From Dryococelus australis (taxonomy: Eukaryota; Arthropoda; Insecta; Phasmatodea; Phasmatidae), in assembly GCA_029891345.1 (NCBI GenBank), contig CM056993.1, forward strand, positions 226,902,924 through 226,966,923: a stretch of DNA of 64,000 nucleotides, read 5' to 3'. Shown here in pieces: positions 33,720 through 46,329 of the stretch (its first letter is position 1; the number at the start of each line of letters is the position of its first letter). A model generated the notes under the pieces. It saw nothing but the letters and a program-made list of their open reading frames with translations. It ran no database searches and was not told the DNA's origin. The translations under genes were made by a program, and so were the position numbers.

Positions 33720-34960
33720 CAATTATCATCTTGAATTGCACAAAGTAGAACCCAGAAGCCCCGAAGAACACCTCTGACTTCTCGAACTACAAACTCTGTG
33801 AATACCGGATAAGTTACTAAAAGCAGGAGGACCCAGATGCCCAGTGCCTCCTCAAGGACAAACTCCAGAAGTTTGAATTACTAGATTACATGTTCTGGTC
33901 TCGAAGTGGACAACCCACTGCTCAGTGAAAGGTCTAAGTCCTATGCGACCTAAGGGCCAACCTTTGTCGAAACCACCACGAACTCTAACAGGCCGGTCAT
34001 CCTGACATCAAAGAAACTTTCAGAGATATAAATGAACGATATACATTGGATGGGATGAGTCGAGACATGTGGCAGTATATAAACAGCCATGAGGCATGTT
34101 GTCGCGGTAAGGCTTACCCTGTGCCCCAAATAAAAGGGAAACTCTGTCGACCCCACACAACCTTAACTTATTTAGCAGTCGATCTAATGGGGCCCTACCC
34201 TACGATAAGAGTGGCAACAGATAACTTCTAGTGATGACTGCCCAGCTTTCCTGTGGATAAAATCTTCACCGTCCAGGGGACTGGCAGTGGGCACAAGACC
34301 CCACCAAAATGCAGCAACCCAAAGACGTTCGACTAGACACCCTAAACCAGACCACGAGGGCATGCGACACCCAATATCAGTACATAGCTGGAAATACCCA
34401 CAGCCAAGAACAAAGGTAAGAAGCTTCTCGATGGACGAAGCCATGCTACTCCACCACCAACTGCTCAGCAAGGCAAAAGGGTAGTTTAGGGTAGAATTTG
34501 TGGACAAATGGGAAGGAACCGACATGGTCGTAGGGTGCCAGGAGAGTGTATACTGGGTAGAAGATGTCTGAGAACGCATTCATAACATAAAGAGAGGGAA
34601 GATATGCCCTGCCCCACAGGAACCCAAGACTTCGAGGTTGAAGCACCACATAATGGAGTGGACGAAGAATGGGAGATGTAGGATGACCCCCTCCACAAAC
34701 ACCCGCCATAGTCGAGCGACCACCACCCAGGAGCACGCAGCACAATAACCGTGCCGGGACACCCAGTGAAGGAGCATCCAACTCATGCAAATGAGGCTTG
34801 AACGACCAATACCTTGAGGGGCTATACCCATCAATATGCTGCCCTCGACCCAGACGAATTTCATTTTAAAAGTGGCCGCCAAGCATGGCCGCATGACCCA
34901 GGCCAGGTCTGAACTCTCATGGTGAAGCCCCTTGTTCTGGGAGACCTTCCGAAAACCTCA
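33720..34960 (+). pseudogene. Gypsy element G2: integrase region
   Basis: On the plus strand the inter-domain linker reads EEHL.LLELQTL (about 33760). KDKLQKFELLDYMFWSRSGQ follows at about 33860. The zinc region ends INSHEACCRGKAYPVP (about 34080), where C-x-x-C has become H-x-x-C. The integrase core begins LAVDLMGPYP (about 34170), keeping the first Asp. The second and third catalytic regions are largely lost. The C-terminal integrase part reads LLSKAKG (34465), FVDKWEGTDMVVGCQESVYW (34495) and ERIHNIKRGKICPAPQEPK (34570), a GPY-like chromodomain-side module. Frame changes are frequent. Confidence 0.75.
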
Positions 34961-35930
34961 GCCATCCAGCACCATCCAGGAGGAAGGTGGCCTCAAGATA
35001 CCGGCTGCGAACACAGCTCCTTAGAAGGAGGAGCCCTGTGGCTCTACCGACAAAGTAGGAGAGCCCAAAAAGCCCCTATCCCTGACTGCGACCATGTCCG
35101 CTCAGTAGAATGTGGTTGTCATTCAGGCCTCGATGCCATCTGGCATCGAGGCCGCTTCTGCCGCATGTTCCGCCTGGAAGAAGGATACCAGCCTCACTGA
35201 TGAGTTATGGGGAGACCGAATAGTCCTTACCTCTGACAGTGACCCCAAATAAGTCAACCCAGTGAAACGTGGGTACCAAACGGGCCTTGATGCCGGACGG
35301 CAGCGAGGCCACTACTGCACCACATTCTGCCCAGGAGGAGGAGCCCAGCCACACCAACGAGGTAGGGGAGAACAAAAAACCCCTACCTCTGACAGTGACC
35401 CCGACAGCATCCACCCAGGAGGGCGTGGTGACCCGCAGTGTCTTGATACCGGACTACCTTGAGACCCCAGCCACCAACCCAGCTCGCGAGAAGGATGAGC
35501 CTAGACGTACTGACGAGTTAGGGGAGCTCAAGAGCTCCTCCTCCTTATGGTGACACCGACCACGTCCACCAAGGAAGATGTGGTGAACAGCAGCACTTCG
35601 ATTTATAATGACCCTGAGACACCAGCTACCAACCGAGCATCCAAGAAGGAGGAGAACAGCCATGCCGACTAGGTGAGGAGCCCAAAGAGACCCTATCTTG
35701 GATGGCGATTCCGACCATAACCATCCACCCAGGAGGACGTGATTACCAACCTGGTTTTGATGTTGGATGGCAGCATGTTTGCTACAGTGCCACCTTCTGC
35801 CCGGGTGGATGAGTTTAGCAGAGCCAGATGGGCAGGGGAATCAAAGAAGTTCCTGCCTCTGATGGACACCATTGCACCACCCCACCAGGAGCAGAGGATA
35901 ACCTGTTGTGCCACAGTGCTCGCAAGGCCC
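34960..35930 (+). repeat. 155/156-bp coding tandem repeat (tail of G2)
   Basis: About six decayed units. Anchors around gacagtgaccccgac are at 35235, 35391, about 35546 and about 35701, a spacing of 156, 155 and 155. One open stretch (35269-35553) reads NEVGENKKPLPLTVTP and ATNPAREKDEPRRTDELGE. The module EVGE..PLPLT.T is also the core of the 177-bp unit behind G1. One-base length changes between units put successive units in different frames. Confidence 0.8.
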
Positions 35931-37439
35931 CGAGCTGGCAACTGCAGAGGACGATCCCTATGAGCCAAGCAGCCTACCCACGATCAGTCGGATGAGCGAG
36001 GTGCTTCCCTGTGCATGATGCCCCACCTCCCAAGGTCAGCTAGGGTAATGTGGGAAGTCACAGTGGCTCCCCATAGCTAAATTCGCAGGGCTGTATCCCC
36101 AACAAGAGGCTTTATGCAGGAAGTGAGGCCTCTCATGTAAATCAAGGACTTCCCATACCGAGTGAAAAGAGAAAGACACCCATTCTGAAAGACAGCCATA
36201 AAAGTAAAATGGAATGCAGTAATTCAATGTGAACCGAGTTTCTACACCGGAATACAACAATTAATTCTGAAAGTAAATTTAAAATTGTAACTCATATTGT
36301 ATGTTACATAGTAGAAGCCAATCTAAGTGGTAGAAGGCTTAGAGCTGGCCTAGGTTGAAACTTGTCACATGTAAAATATCTGCCATGCGACTAGTTAGGA
36401 GGCCACAGATCAGGGCCAGTTAATACGCCTTCATCACCATGGCAGATAATCAGAAAGTTTACACATCCCTCATGAGTGGGACCAGAATACACGCCTCACT
36501 GTTCGAAAGTTTATTATCAAGTGTACGCCTGTAAATTGGTTTATTCGAGGTAAAAATCCTGTCAACTTATTTACATAAAGCACAGCTTTCAAGTGACTTG
36601 TGTGAACAACATGTTTCTTGTAACTAAAGAAGGGATGCGAGCATTCACTTGACACCGGTATATTACGTGTGACAGCTATTCTCTCCACGGGGTAAAACCC
36701 ATTAAGGGACCAATCGCGAGACCAGTCTGTATGCTACAGAGAGTGAGCACTGCTACAACTACGAAAAGGAAAGTGACCTGACTCACATCGGAGAACAAAG
36801 TAAGCACAGAAGAAGAGTGCTACAGAAGCCAACCCAAAACAATTTCGAATGAGAGTGCTACATCACTCGTGCACCAAAATTCTACCAGATGAGTGTATGT
36901 GGCAACGAAAAGAGCGTTGGGGGGTGGGGGGGTGGGAGCGACGGCAGTTGACACATGATGCACGCTGTCATAATTACGAAATACCGCCTCAATTCACATT
37001 ATGTCATGTCAACCTGAACCGGGTTTGAACCCAGAATAACTGGATTCCAGTCCCAACCAGTACGTCCCTAGGAAACTGGCACACAAGGACATGTCTGTCA
37101 AGACCGTCTATGAAATTGTGTGAGATGCTACATGTCTGGTAGTCACCCCGTGTGCGACAGAAGCCAGCCACACAGCCCAGTGCTGCCCTTAAGCTTGTGG
37201 GAGAAATACAACCCACACACAAGGGAAACTGCACTTCCAGCACTCCCCCGCCCCCACAAGGCCAACAGAGAGAATGCAGCCTGTGCCACCAAGAGAGGAG
37301 CTCTAGCCCGAAGATACCCGACTGTCTGAAAGGACCCGAAGGACCCATAGCCAACCTACTAAATACGTGACCACACAACTCCAACTCTCCAGTTGATACT
37401 CTGCAATTTGCTCCACCAGATCGAGATCTCGAGCTCTCT
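35931..37439 (+). mobile_element. Probable 3' region of G2
   Basis: GC-richer sequence with a proline-rich, frame-broken plus-strand reading, lying between the repeat tail and an LTR end. A G-rich tract is at 36919-36938. I infer 3' UTR and U3. No terminal motif was fixed, and part (36250-36470) may be ordinary intron. Confidence 0.35.
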
Positions 37440-37800
37440 GCCTACAGTCTCCCTCACGAAGGTCCACTGCTACCTTCCAGAAGTCTTCTAGACCTTCGAC
37501 CAGCAAACCCCGAAGAAGTCTTCGTTCCCCCCTTTACAGTGACTACCACTTTGGTAGTGAACCCCGAGTCCCTTCTGGACAACAGCATAGATAAGTTAGG
37601 ATAAGTTGTTATCATATCTACCTAGCCTTTTTCTGCTCTGGTTTAGTTTAGCCCCAGGTCACCTTTATGGGGTTTACCACACCTCAATTCCACCTATTAC
37701 TGTTAATTAATAACTGGGAGACAGTACGAGCCACTGTGTATATTCTCCTGGGGAATAAACACACAATCTTACCTAGTCCTGAGTACTTATTTTATGGTTA
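37440..37800 (+). mobile_element. Gypsy LTR end with poly-A signal
   Basis: This matches 11090-11510: gtagtgaaccccgagtcccttctgga, a ggtcaccttta block, and ctcctggggaataaacacac near the end (about 37748-37768). It is the R/U5 end of a plus-strand LTR, placed where G2 should end. Confidence 0.5.
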
Positions 37801-38479
37801 ATGTGACTTCCATCAGTGTAGACGTCAAACCTACTAAGGAAAAGCAAGAGACAGCATCTCGAAACCTCTTTTTCGAAACTAGTGTTGGACTGCGGGCTAC
37901 CCTTACCCAGGTGCACATACGTCGTAATACATAACCATTAGATGGAACTCCATACTATGGATCAGGTGTTCATATGTACTGGGTGCATACGTACGACAGA
38001 TCCTTGACCAATAGTAATACACTCCACGAAGTGGCTAGACCTCCAGATCAGCCAACACTCTACATCCACTGCATTGTTATCTGCGCCAGTTGGAGTGACA
38101 TGTTAGTTTCTGGTTGGCCTAGCCCCGACTGGCTGCACTCTTAGCTAGGGAACTCGTCGTCTGCTCTTCCTTAACATGGTAGACCACAGTACATCCCCGT
38201 ATGCACTTCACATGTAGAAGTGATGCGAGGTGGAGAGCTAAGAGGGAAACTACGGCCTCTGAACCTAGCCAATTGTTCTGCAACCCAGTGTTGTATGCCA
38301 TCAACAGTCCCTCCCCACAGGATCAAGCTCATGCCACCTGACAACTGGAAACGCTTCATCTTTCAGTTCCCCCTAGCTCCCTCTTCCAGCCACACTATAA
38401 AATTGCTGGGGAGCCGCACCCGCTCGTAGTATGCATACAATTGGGACTTCCAGTGGCACTGGGCATTACTAGACCGTTC
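37801..38479 (+). other. Possible second LTR fragment with TATA box
   Basis: Unclassified sequence with a clear core-promoter-like cactataaaattgctgggg at about 38393, followed by GC-rich DNA. It may be U3 of another LTR on the plus strand. No coding frame is supported. Confidence 0.3.
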
Positions 38480-40000
38480 TTCCGGCCTACGAGCACCAGC
38501 AGCCCGCCTGGTTGGAGACTCTTACCCTGGCGTGGCGAGAGCTGGTGGTCACCTTAGTTGCTCGTGGATGGTGGAGTGTTCTTGATTTATGGGTTACTGC
38601 TGTGCTCCAGGTCAGGGAACCATCAAACCAGGAGTTGGCAGTTCCTAGGGGAGGTGGCAGGCTTGCACCAGCATATCTTTCCCTGTATCGCTATGTGCTG
38701 CATTCGATTCCCCGGTGGGAGCCTTCGCAGGACTTCCGGGCACCAGAGAACTGTGGGAAGGGGGTTCTTGGAGAGGTAACGTGGGGTCAGGGTTCTTGGG
38801 ACTCCCCTACCCTGGTGAGTGGGTGATGATCCTTCTCCCATCCAGGAAGGGCTGTATCAACGACCCCGACACCATCCAGCATCTGGATGGGGATGTTGCC
38901 TGGGTCCTCCTGGACCAACAGGAATGATGTGGTGATGGCTGGAGGTAGGGTCTCTTGGGAAACCCCTACTTCGACAACTAGCTGGAGGGGCTCAGCCTTC
39001 CATGTAGGAGGCCGACAATTGTGGTAAGCGCTGACATCTTCAGGTGTCAAAACTGGGGTAGTTGACAGGGGAGTGAACTGGTAGTCTCATTTCCTCCCCC
39101 TCTACTTGAATCGGGCTTCCATCTGGGGCAGTGGTGTGGCATCTTCTCCTACCCCTCTGGCGTGGTGAAATTACACCTCTTCTCGAAGGCATTACGACCT
39201 TGTCCGGAGGTACAGGGTGCACCTCGGCCTTTGCGACTTTGGGTCCAGGCTTCTCTTGGGCCGGTCGGAGATTCCAGCGACCAGAAGCAGAGGGGTCTGC
39301 AGTACTTGCAGAAGTGGCTTCTGGCAGTGTATTGTTTCTGATATCATCCAGCAGCAGATTCTGTGGAGCTGGAGGAGGGAGTGGTGCACTGGGGGCACCT
39401 CCATCTGTGACTATTGTGATTTCCATGTCCTCTGGAGTCTGCATGGATGGAACAGAACCAGGTGGTAGAGCTATCTGAGATATGTCTAACTCTGGTTCTG
39501 ATAGGTTCTCCTGGGCTGGTGGAAAAAGAGCGAGGGCTGTGGCACTGTCCAGCATCGTAGACTGGGTAAGTGGGGTCCAGATGCAGAAGTTCTTTAGGTT
39601 TCTCTACCTCGATGGCATGCCGAGGTTCATCGACCTCTGGAATAATTCTGAGTTGGGGTGGCCTCTGGTGGGTAGCTCTGTGCGGAGGGTAGCTCTGGTG
39701 TCTGATGGAGGTGAGTTTCGTGTGTGTCAGTGCTTCGACTTCTCGAACAGGCTGTGGAGGTGTGTCCTCCTTTCTGTTTATTCTGGTGTCTGGGTATGAG
39801 GATACGGTACGTCTTGGATCCCTTTGGGACAAGGCCTCATTTGTCCCGGATCACTTTCTGCGCATGTTCACAAATTTTTTTTAACCCAGTATCCATTTCC
39901 GTAATTCCGCTCCGCGGAGAATGGCCCCACCCACTTTTGAGCCAGACTAGCTTCAAATTTGCCTGCCACCTTACTGATGGGGGGAATTTTGATTAGGACT
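38480..40000 (-). pseudogene. Gypsy element G3: C-terminal tail
   Basis: The minus-strand open frame at 39555-39040 (171 residues) is rich in Pro, Glu and Ala. It includes ALPPGSVPSMQTPEDMEIT, a basic stretch RWNLRPAQEKPGPK and SPRQRGRRR. It continues at 39050-38787 with VEVGVSQETLPPAITT, and after a stop RVGESQEP.PHVTSPRTP. These two lines are one repeat module about 158 bp apart and match the module behind G1 and G2. The stretch closer to integrase (39832-39344) is Pro/His-rich in another frame. It corresponds to the variable region behind integrase. Function unknown. Confidence 0.55.
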
Positions 40001-41290
40001 TTCTCCCCAAAGAGAAATTGTGCCCTCTAGTGTGGGGTGGTGGGTATTTTCGAGAAAATTATTTCTCTTGGACTCCCCTCGCCTTTCTCTCTCTGGCTGA
40101 GGCCACCAGACAGATGTCGTCAGTCGTGAGCATGGCTTAGGGAGCAGTCTCTCACATCAGTCACCTGGATTTGGAGTGTGCATTCGAGAAGTTGCTGACT
40201 TGGGCTTTCACTTAGGGCCTCATTCTCTTTCTGGCAGAGGGCGGATAGGATTCAGGTGAATTTTTAATCTCAATTCCAGCACTTGTCAGCCACACTGAGG
40301 TGGATGCTCTTTTTTGGCTCCTGGTTCTGTCTCTCAATAGGGTTTGCTTTGGAATGGTATAGGGGTGTTGTCCAGGTCTCCACACTCCAACTTTTACAAG
40401 CAACCCTCCACTGACGACTTGTAAAAGGGATGCTGTTGTCACACGGGATATACCTGAGGGTAACCCGAAGCAGGGAACATTTCTGCATTCAGTTTGCAGA
40501 GAATATTCTGGGTTTCCTTGCTGGCGAGTGAGAAAGCTTCCATCCAACAGGAAAACATGTCAGTTTCTACCAACAGATACTGGTTCCCTTGGGAGCTATG
40601 GGGATAACGGCTCATGATGTCGGTAGCCAGGTGCGTCGATGCCATGGTGGACCGCATGGGCGTTGATACGTGAGGGGGTATGGGGTAAGACTTGTAGCGC
40701 AGCATTTTTCGCATCCTGTGACATACTGTCGGACATATTGAATTATGCCATCCCAAATGTAGTGCTTTTGCATGCTCGCAGTGTTTCCTGAGTACCTGGG
40801 TGTCCGGCAAGTGGGTGGTAGTGGTTTTGGTGGTGGCAGTTGTCTGCTCTGAGGGAGTTAGGAATCCAGATTTTCTAGGGCACCTTAGGGTGACTAGTAT
40901 GAGACCATGCAAGGTTGTCTCATAAACTGTATCTGTAGAGTTATTCTTTAATAAGGCACTGGATGTCTGGATCCTGCTGTTGGTACAAAAAGACTTGATA
41001 TCTTGTGATACACAACTGTTGCAGTCTCAGAATCTCGTCAGAATTCCGAATAGGAGCAGAGGGGGGTGTGAGCATCTTCCACTCTTCCTCCTCCTTGGGC
41101 TCCACTTCAATGGTAGGCAGATGCAATAATGCATCTGGGAGGTTATTCAATTTGCTCGGACAGTGTTGTAATTCAAAGTCAAACCCAGTAAGAAACATTT
41201 TCCACAATCTGTACACCATACCTGGATGCATGACTCTTGTCAGGACATGCGATGCACACATTTTGAAATTCTTGCACACAGATTATACAC
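40001..41290 (-). pseudogene. Gypsy element G3: RNase H end, linker and integrase
   Basis: On the minus strand, FDFELQHCPSKLNNLPDALL (41170) is the end of RNase H. A linker with QVFLYQQQDPDIQCLI (41000) leads to the zinc region ICPTVCHRMRKMLRYKSYPIP (about 40730), in which the second Cys of C-x-x-C is Met. The core has HLATDIMSRYPHS (40640), keeping the first Asp. It then has DNSIPFTSRQW (40420) with the second Asp, and NPIERQNQEPKK (40340) with the catalytic Glu. So all three acidic residues survive, but across a frameshift at about 40440 and several other changes. C-terminal sequence runs to about 40070. Confidence 0.8.
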
Positions 41291-41499
41291 TGTACCATAT
41301 GTGTTATATTAGGTAAGTAATAATGGCATGGTGGCCTGTACTACCTCCTAAGACAATACAACTAGACATGGAAGTTCAGACTAACATAAACTGCAAGGTT
41401 AAGGCAACCTGTTTAAAAGCTTAGAGGGGTTTGAAAGCGATAGTTCTGTTAGTTAAAGTATTTAACAACTCTATACTAACTATCACTGGTTTGTTTATA
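41291..41499. other. Spacer
   Basis: AT-rich sequence beyond the truncated 5' end of G3. No signal seen. Confidence 0.4.
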
Positions 41500-42950
41500 A
41501 ATGACTCACTCTGCCCATGAGTCAACAAACTTCTTCAAGACATCACTGTCATTCGCAGTAAAGTAGATAGTTACTCTGCATGACACTGCCTCACAGCCCG
41601 TCAGCATGTCGAAGCCTCTCCACTTCTAGCTACCTCGTCGGTCACCCGCAGTTGACTCGAGTTTGGATACTGCTGACTTTGGGTCACCCTCACTCCCCGC
41701 ACTGACACATCTTCTGAAATTAGGTCACATACCATTTGGCAACCTAGGATCAGTCCTTCAGGCCCTAGTCATGGTACAGGTTGGTTTATGTGTGTTTAAT
41801 GAGAAATCTCATAAATCAACTTGGTTGCGTTGTCAATTCCAGAGCTCTATCTATTCTTTACCTTGCTCTTGCTATCCCACGTTTCATCACCAATCCAAGT
41901 AATATTATTTCAGCGATAGTCATGACATGAAATGTCTTTCCCAACCTCAACATTTGCAAACTGTCTCAACATGGAGTTTGGGAAGCCAGTCTTTCTGGAC
42001 AACTTGCAAAGCAAATGTCACTTTGGACTATCACCCCTCCATGACATGCCTGGGTCTGTCAGCGATGTATTGCTCGTCAGATTACTTGCTGCAGAATTAT
42101 AGGCCAACCCCTGATCAGGAGCCCAGTTTATTTGTAATTCTTAGGTCCACCAGCATGGTCCTGCTTGCCAAGTAGCCATGAGAATGGACACCCCCAAACC
42201 TGATACTGTAACCCTCTGTTTGGTTCTTGGGTCTGCCAGCGAAGCCCCGCTCGTCAAGCCACTAGACATAACACCAGTAGTCCAGGCCACCTACCCTATC
42301 CAACAGCAAGCACCTTACTCTCCATTAGGCCGTGCCTACCCCTTTTTGGACACCCACTACCTGCCTATCTGTTTGTCACCACTCCCACCCCCTTAATCCT
42401 CATCATAAGGCTGGGTGCGAGAAAGCTGGGGTACTGGAGAGTAGAGATTCAGGTGTCAGCCAGGTGTACACCTGGAAGAAGGAGGGGGTTGCTAGCCAGA
42501 GAGGATCAGCTACCAGTTCATCCAAGTCGTCGCAGAGTATTCTTTGGCACGTGCCCCACATCGTGTCACCACTCCCACACGACACACTGGAGAAGCCGAC
42601 CTCCTTAACATGGCCAGTCAGCACCAAGAAAGTAGACAGACACTTAAGTATTACACTTGGGTAAACCACTGTGTGTGTGCCAACCCAACCAGCTCTGACC
42701 AGTGCACCTACAAAGGCCCAACATAAGGTTATTCTGGGGGCCAAATCTTACACTACAGGCCCCAAGAACAACCCTGTAAGAGCGGGAACACTGCTTCTCT
42801 CATTCGCTAGGGAAGGGGGGAACCATGGCACCGCCCACCAGCAGCCTGACCCGGTATGTGTGCATGTCAAGTACAAAGTATTAAATAATGCTATTTCATA
42901 TAATGATAGTTCTCAAGAAAATATATTGTGTGGTTTTTACTGTACTTAAA
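41500..42950. other. Unclassified GC-richer block
   Basis: About 1.45 kb, distinctly less AT-rich than the flanking intron, with several overlapping plus-strand frames (41927-42175, 42178-42396, 42332-42664, 42671-42949). Two related lines, gggtctgtcagcgatgtattgctcgtcag (42053) and gggtctgccagcgaagccccgctcgtcaag (42229), suggest an internal direct repeat of about 176 bp. I recognise no domain. A decayed retroelement 5' region is likely but unproven. Confidence 0.3.
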
Positions 42951-44159
42951 GAGTAATTTCAAGTGCTGGCGAAGAGGGCCATGTAATTAATCTAAAACTG
43001 TTTTTATATTTCCGTGATATTCACATTTATATTAATATCAGTGTGTTCAAGTGATAATAATATGTCTAGCATGGCTATAAGATCAGAACTATAATAATAT
43101 GAAATTATAAAAACATGATTTTTGTACAAATCCAATATGAATTAGGGTCCCTGAAGTCCCGCATACCAGCACTTTCTTAGGATGTGACAAGGTGGTGGTT
43201 TTTATGGTGGCCAATTAAAAATGAGCATTAGGGTGGAAGGTGACCAAAGCATGTTATCATTTATTATAGTTTTTAAATGTAAATGTTTTTGCAGTGAATG
43301 CAATGTAATTTTAACATATTTTTTCCAAGTATTGTGGACCTTCCACTAGAAATTAATCTGGTGGACAACAGAAGAATTGTGTTATAGAGAGACTCCTGTG
43401 CTTGATCAGGTTAGGGAGTTTTGAAGTGAATAACTGCTCCATAAATTACAGCTTCTCAATCCTAGTGCTCAGTGATACTGCCCGAGTTGGCACACACTAC
43501 TGGCCCATGCTCGGCCGAAGAGAATGCCGCAAATTGGAAAGTCATATTTGCACCAATTGTCATTCTTAGGTACCTACAGTATAGGGTGTCCTCCTTCAAG
43601 ACTAGTGACAGTTATCTACCTATGTTCCCAAGCTGCACGTAAAAGTACCTCCCTTATTAATATTTTGTTTGTTGGTACAGGGGCTCATTTAGGATACTAA
43701 GTTCTTGAGTTCTCTGATTGTTGTAGGGGAGTTTGAAGGCATCGGAGCTGCAGAACTGGCGAGTTGATACCAGGTATTGTGAGTGTCTCTTTCTCCTTTT
43801 CGTGCCAATTTAGCGTATTTCGGTTTCCATTAGAGATGAGCAAATTAGTTCATTCAGATGAGTCGTTCAAAACGGATTCTTTCTTTTAAATGAACCAGTT
43901 CTTTGACATTGTATTTAGTTTATTAGAAAATATGTATTATCTGCTTTTAACATTTTTACTAGGCATCCCTAGTTATTAAAACCTTGATACATAGTATTAA
44001 ATGCAGCAGAGTAATGGATTTTTACATTAACTATTTCTGTGATATATTTAAACTGCATAATTTCACTCCACAACCCACCCCCCCCTCTCCCTTATGGTAC
44101 ACTCACTTTTCCCAAGTTAGAATTTCGCAAACCACGAATGTGTCAGAATGTTATTATTT
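42951..44159 (+). other. Intron, no gene seen
   Basis: AT-rich. A short segment at about 43830-43910 (gagatgagcaaattagttc through gaaccagttctttga) looks like an old interspersed repeat. Nothing coding. Confidence 0.5.
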
Positions 44160-44445
44160 GAACCTATCAAGTATATCTTGAAGTGTGATGGCCCGTCGAC
44201 TAGGAGAACACAGTATCAGGTGGGAGTAGTTTTTGGCAGGCACTAAATGAGGCCTATTCTGGCCAGGTTCTAGGGGTAAATTTAGTCCTTGCATGGAACA
44301 AGGGTGCCCCCCATGTAAAGGACTGGCCGGGTAGCTTTGCAGCAGGACACAAAGTCGGGTTCTGGTAAACGTAATCTTCCGCATCAGGCTCGGTGCTTTG
44401 AGCGGTATACCTGGGCGACGTGTGGGGCTGATACTAGGTCTGGCT
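44160..44445 (-). pseudogene. Gypsy gag fragment (copy B, distal part)
   Basis: It aligns at DNA level with 56635-56870 of copy C, for example gtaaaggactggcc and gtagctttgcagcagg. On the minus strand it carries the diverged gag-start motif RKITFTRTRLCVLLQSY. It ends at about 44445, where an insertion separates it from the rest of copy B. Confidence 0.6.
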
Positions 44446-45480
44446 GTTCTTATGGTGCTGGTAAGTATCTCCATACCGACTTCAGTATTTTATTCCACTG
44501 AACCGGCTTTCTGCCACCTGAGAATGTTCAGCTACCAGGGTTATAATGACTTATCAGTATGCTGCCCCCTTTCGACTGCGAGCGAGGTGCTGATGGGCAG
44601 TGGGACTGCTTTGCTCGACTTTGGTTCTAGCACTGAGAGGTGCGACTAGCTGACATCCCCCATCCCCGAACCACCTCGATGGCTCCCACCCTTCATCGCA
44701 GTTAGCCATCGCTTGGCAATTTCTAATACGTGGTGGCATACATCATTAAGAGATTTAAAATAACTGATATTGTACTTCCGGAAAACTATCCATATCATTC
44801 TCCCATGTTCCTCCACACTCTAAAGTACTAAGTTTGGAGTATATATGATGGGTGTTAATACCCAGAGAAGACACACAGCACAGGATACACGACAGGATGA
44901 AACATACACCACACTCACATTTAAAATTTGAAAGGAGAAGAACAGGCAGAAGGAGTTTTCCTGATGTCTTTTAATATAGATATTTTAAAGGGCACATATT
45001 AAATTTTTAAATACAGGGCAAAATGCAAGTTGGGCATTTGTATAAAAGTTAGTAATTTTCAATTTTTATTATGTACTTTGAAACTTCAATTTTGTACACC
45101 ATTTTTAATCACTTTTATTAAAAGAGGGATTTTGTAACTTATTTAAACCTTTTGTAGTTTGAAGCCAATTTTTAGGCATACTTGTATCTAACACAGTTAT
45201 CTATTTTCATATTTGTACCAATATTTTCAAGAAAAAAATTACAAATATGTTAAGCCCATTATAAACAAAGAGAAAAATATATTTCTGGATTATTAATTTT
45301 TCACAATTTCGGAGGTAAAAACTTTACAGTATCAATGGGATTGGGAAAAACCTTTGCATTTTTTAAAACTCTGCTAAACATCTTATGACCTCTGCTGAAT
45401 ATGTAGAGCTTGGTATGACAGTTGGTGAAATCTGTGGTCACTGCCATGGAATTTGAGTTTCCTCCAGGTGCTCTTACTTC
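44446..45480. mobile_element. Insertion inside copy B
   Basis: Copy C is continuous across this point (about 56880-56895), whereas copy B has about 1 kb of extra DNA. The right two thirds (44750-45480) is very AT-rich and non-coding. The left third is GC-richer and may be gag-derived. No terminal repeats were found, so a deletion and rearrangement is also possible. Confidence 0.45.
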
Positions 45481-46329
45481 CATGACACTGTGGTGTAACA
45501 ATTGGGCGTGTAGGCGGAGTAGGTACTTGAGGATTCTGAACATGTGTGTAGTCTTGTTGGTGGTAACAGAGTAACTGGGTGAGGTACTCGACGAGTCACG
45601 GGTGTACCTTCTTGCTCAAGCGTTTGGGGCTCTGGAATCTGGAACAGACTCTTCGGTATATCTGAAATTATGGATACGAGAAGACGGTGCAGTGCCCTGG
45701 CCTGTTCCTTGGGTGTGAGATGTCCGATGTAAGGGACTAGGGTGGAGGTCATCTCTTGGTTACGCCCGTAGGCAATTATCACAAGCTGAATTTCTCTCAG
45801 AGTCCACTATATCGGAAATACGGCATCTGGAGTGAGTGAGTCAGAGAGTGAAGAGATTTGGACGGCTCTTAACATCGAGGTGATGAGAGCCGAACTGCAT
45901 CTGGAGTACACAACAAATACTCACGTCTGTGAGGCGAAATGCAGGGATTATGTACTTTACAAGTTTTGAGCCACATAAGCGCCTGCCGACTGAGTAGTCG
46001 CCCTTTTTCAATACTCAGCACTTTGAGCACTGTGAACAATGAAAATTAGGCCTCGTTGTCTGCTGTGCCTGTACATGTGTGTATGCTCCAGCAGAGTCTT
46101 CTCAATCCAGGGAATGTACCCTTCTGGCACTGAATGTGCGGTGGAAAAGGCCGAGCACCACACTGATAAGCTGGACTGAAGGCTGACCTGTGTGTAGGCT
46201 CTACCATTCTGTTTACTGGAATAAGCATAAATGTTGTCATTTGCGAATGTTTGTGGGTAGCAATCTCCTGTCTTGGCTTGATTGAGTATAGTTTCTGGGA
46301 TCACCTGCGTTTATCTCAAGAAATGAGGA
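45481..46329 (-). pseudogene. Gypsy leader and gag start (copy B, proximal part)
   Basis: The minus-strand frame 45782-45474 starts IIAYGRNQEMTSTLVPYIG and continues KEQARALHRLLVSI. It parallels the start of gag in copy C (LIASVRIQEQTPTLVAYNGQ, 57200) and copy A (EQAQALRHL). The upstream leader (45800-46329) aligns with copy C 57310-57650. Confidence 0.6.

Noticed and set aside
36036-37384. Minus-strand Trp/Leu-rich ORFs
   Set aside because: Antisense shadows of the proline-rich plus-strand Gypsy tail.
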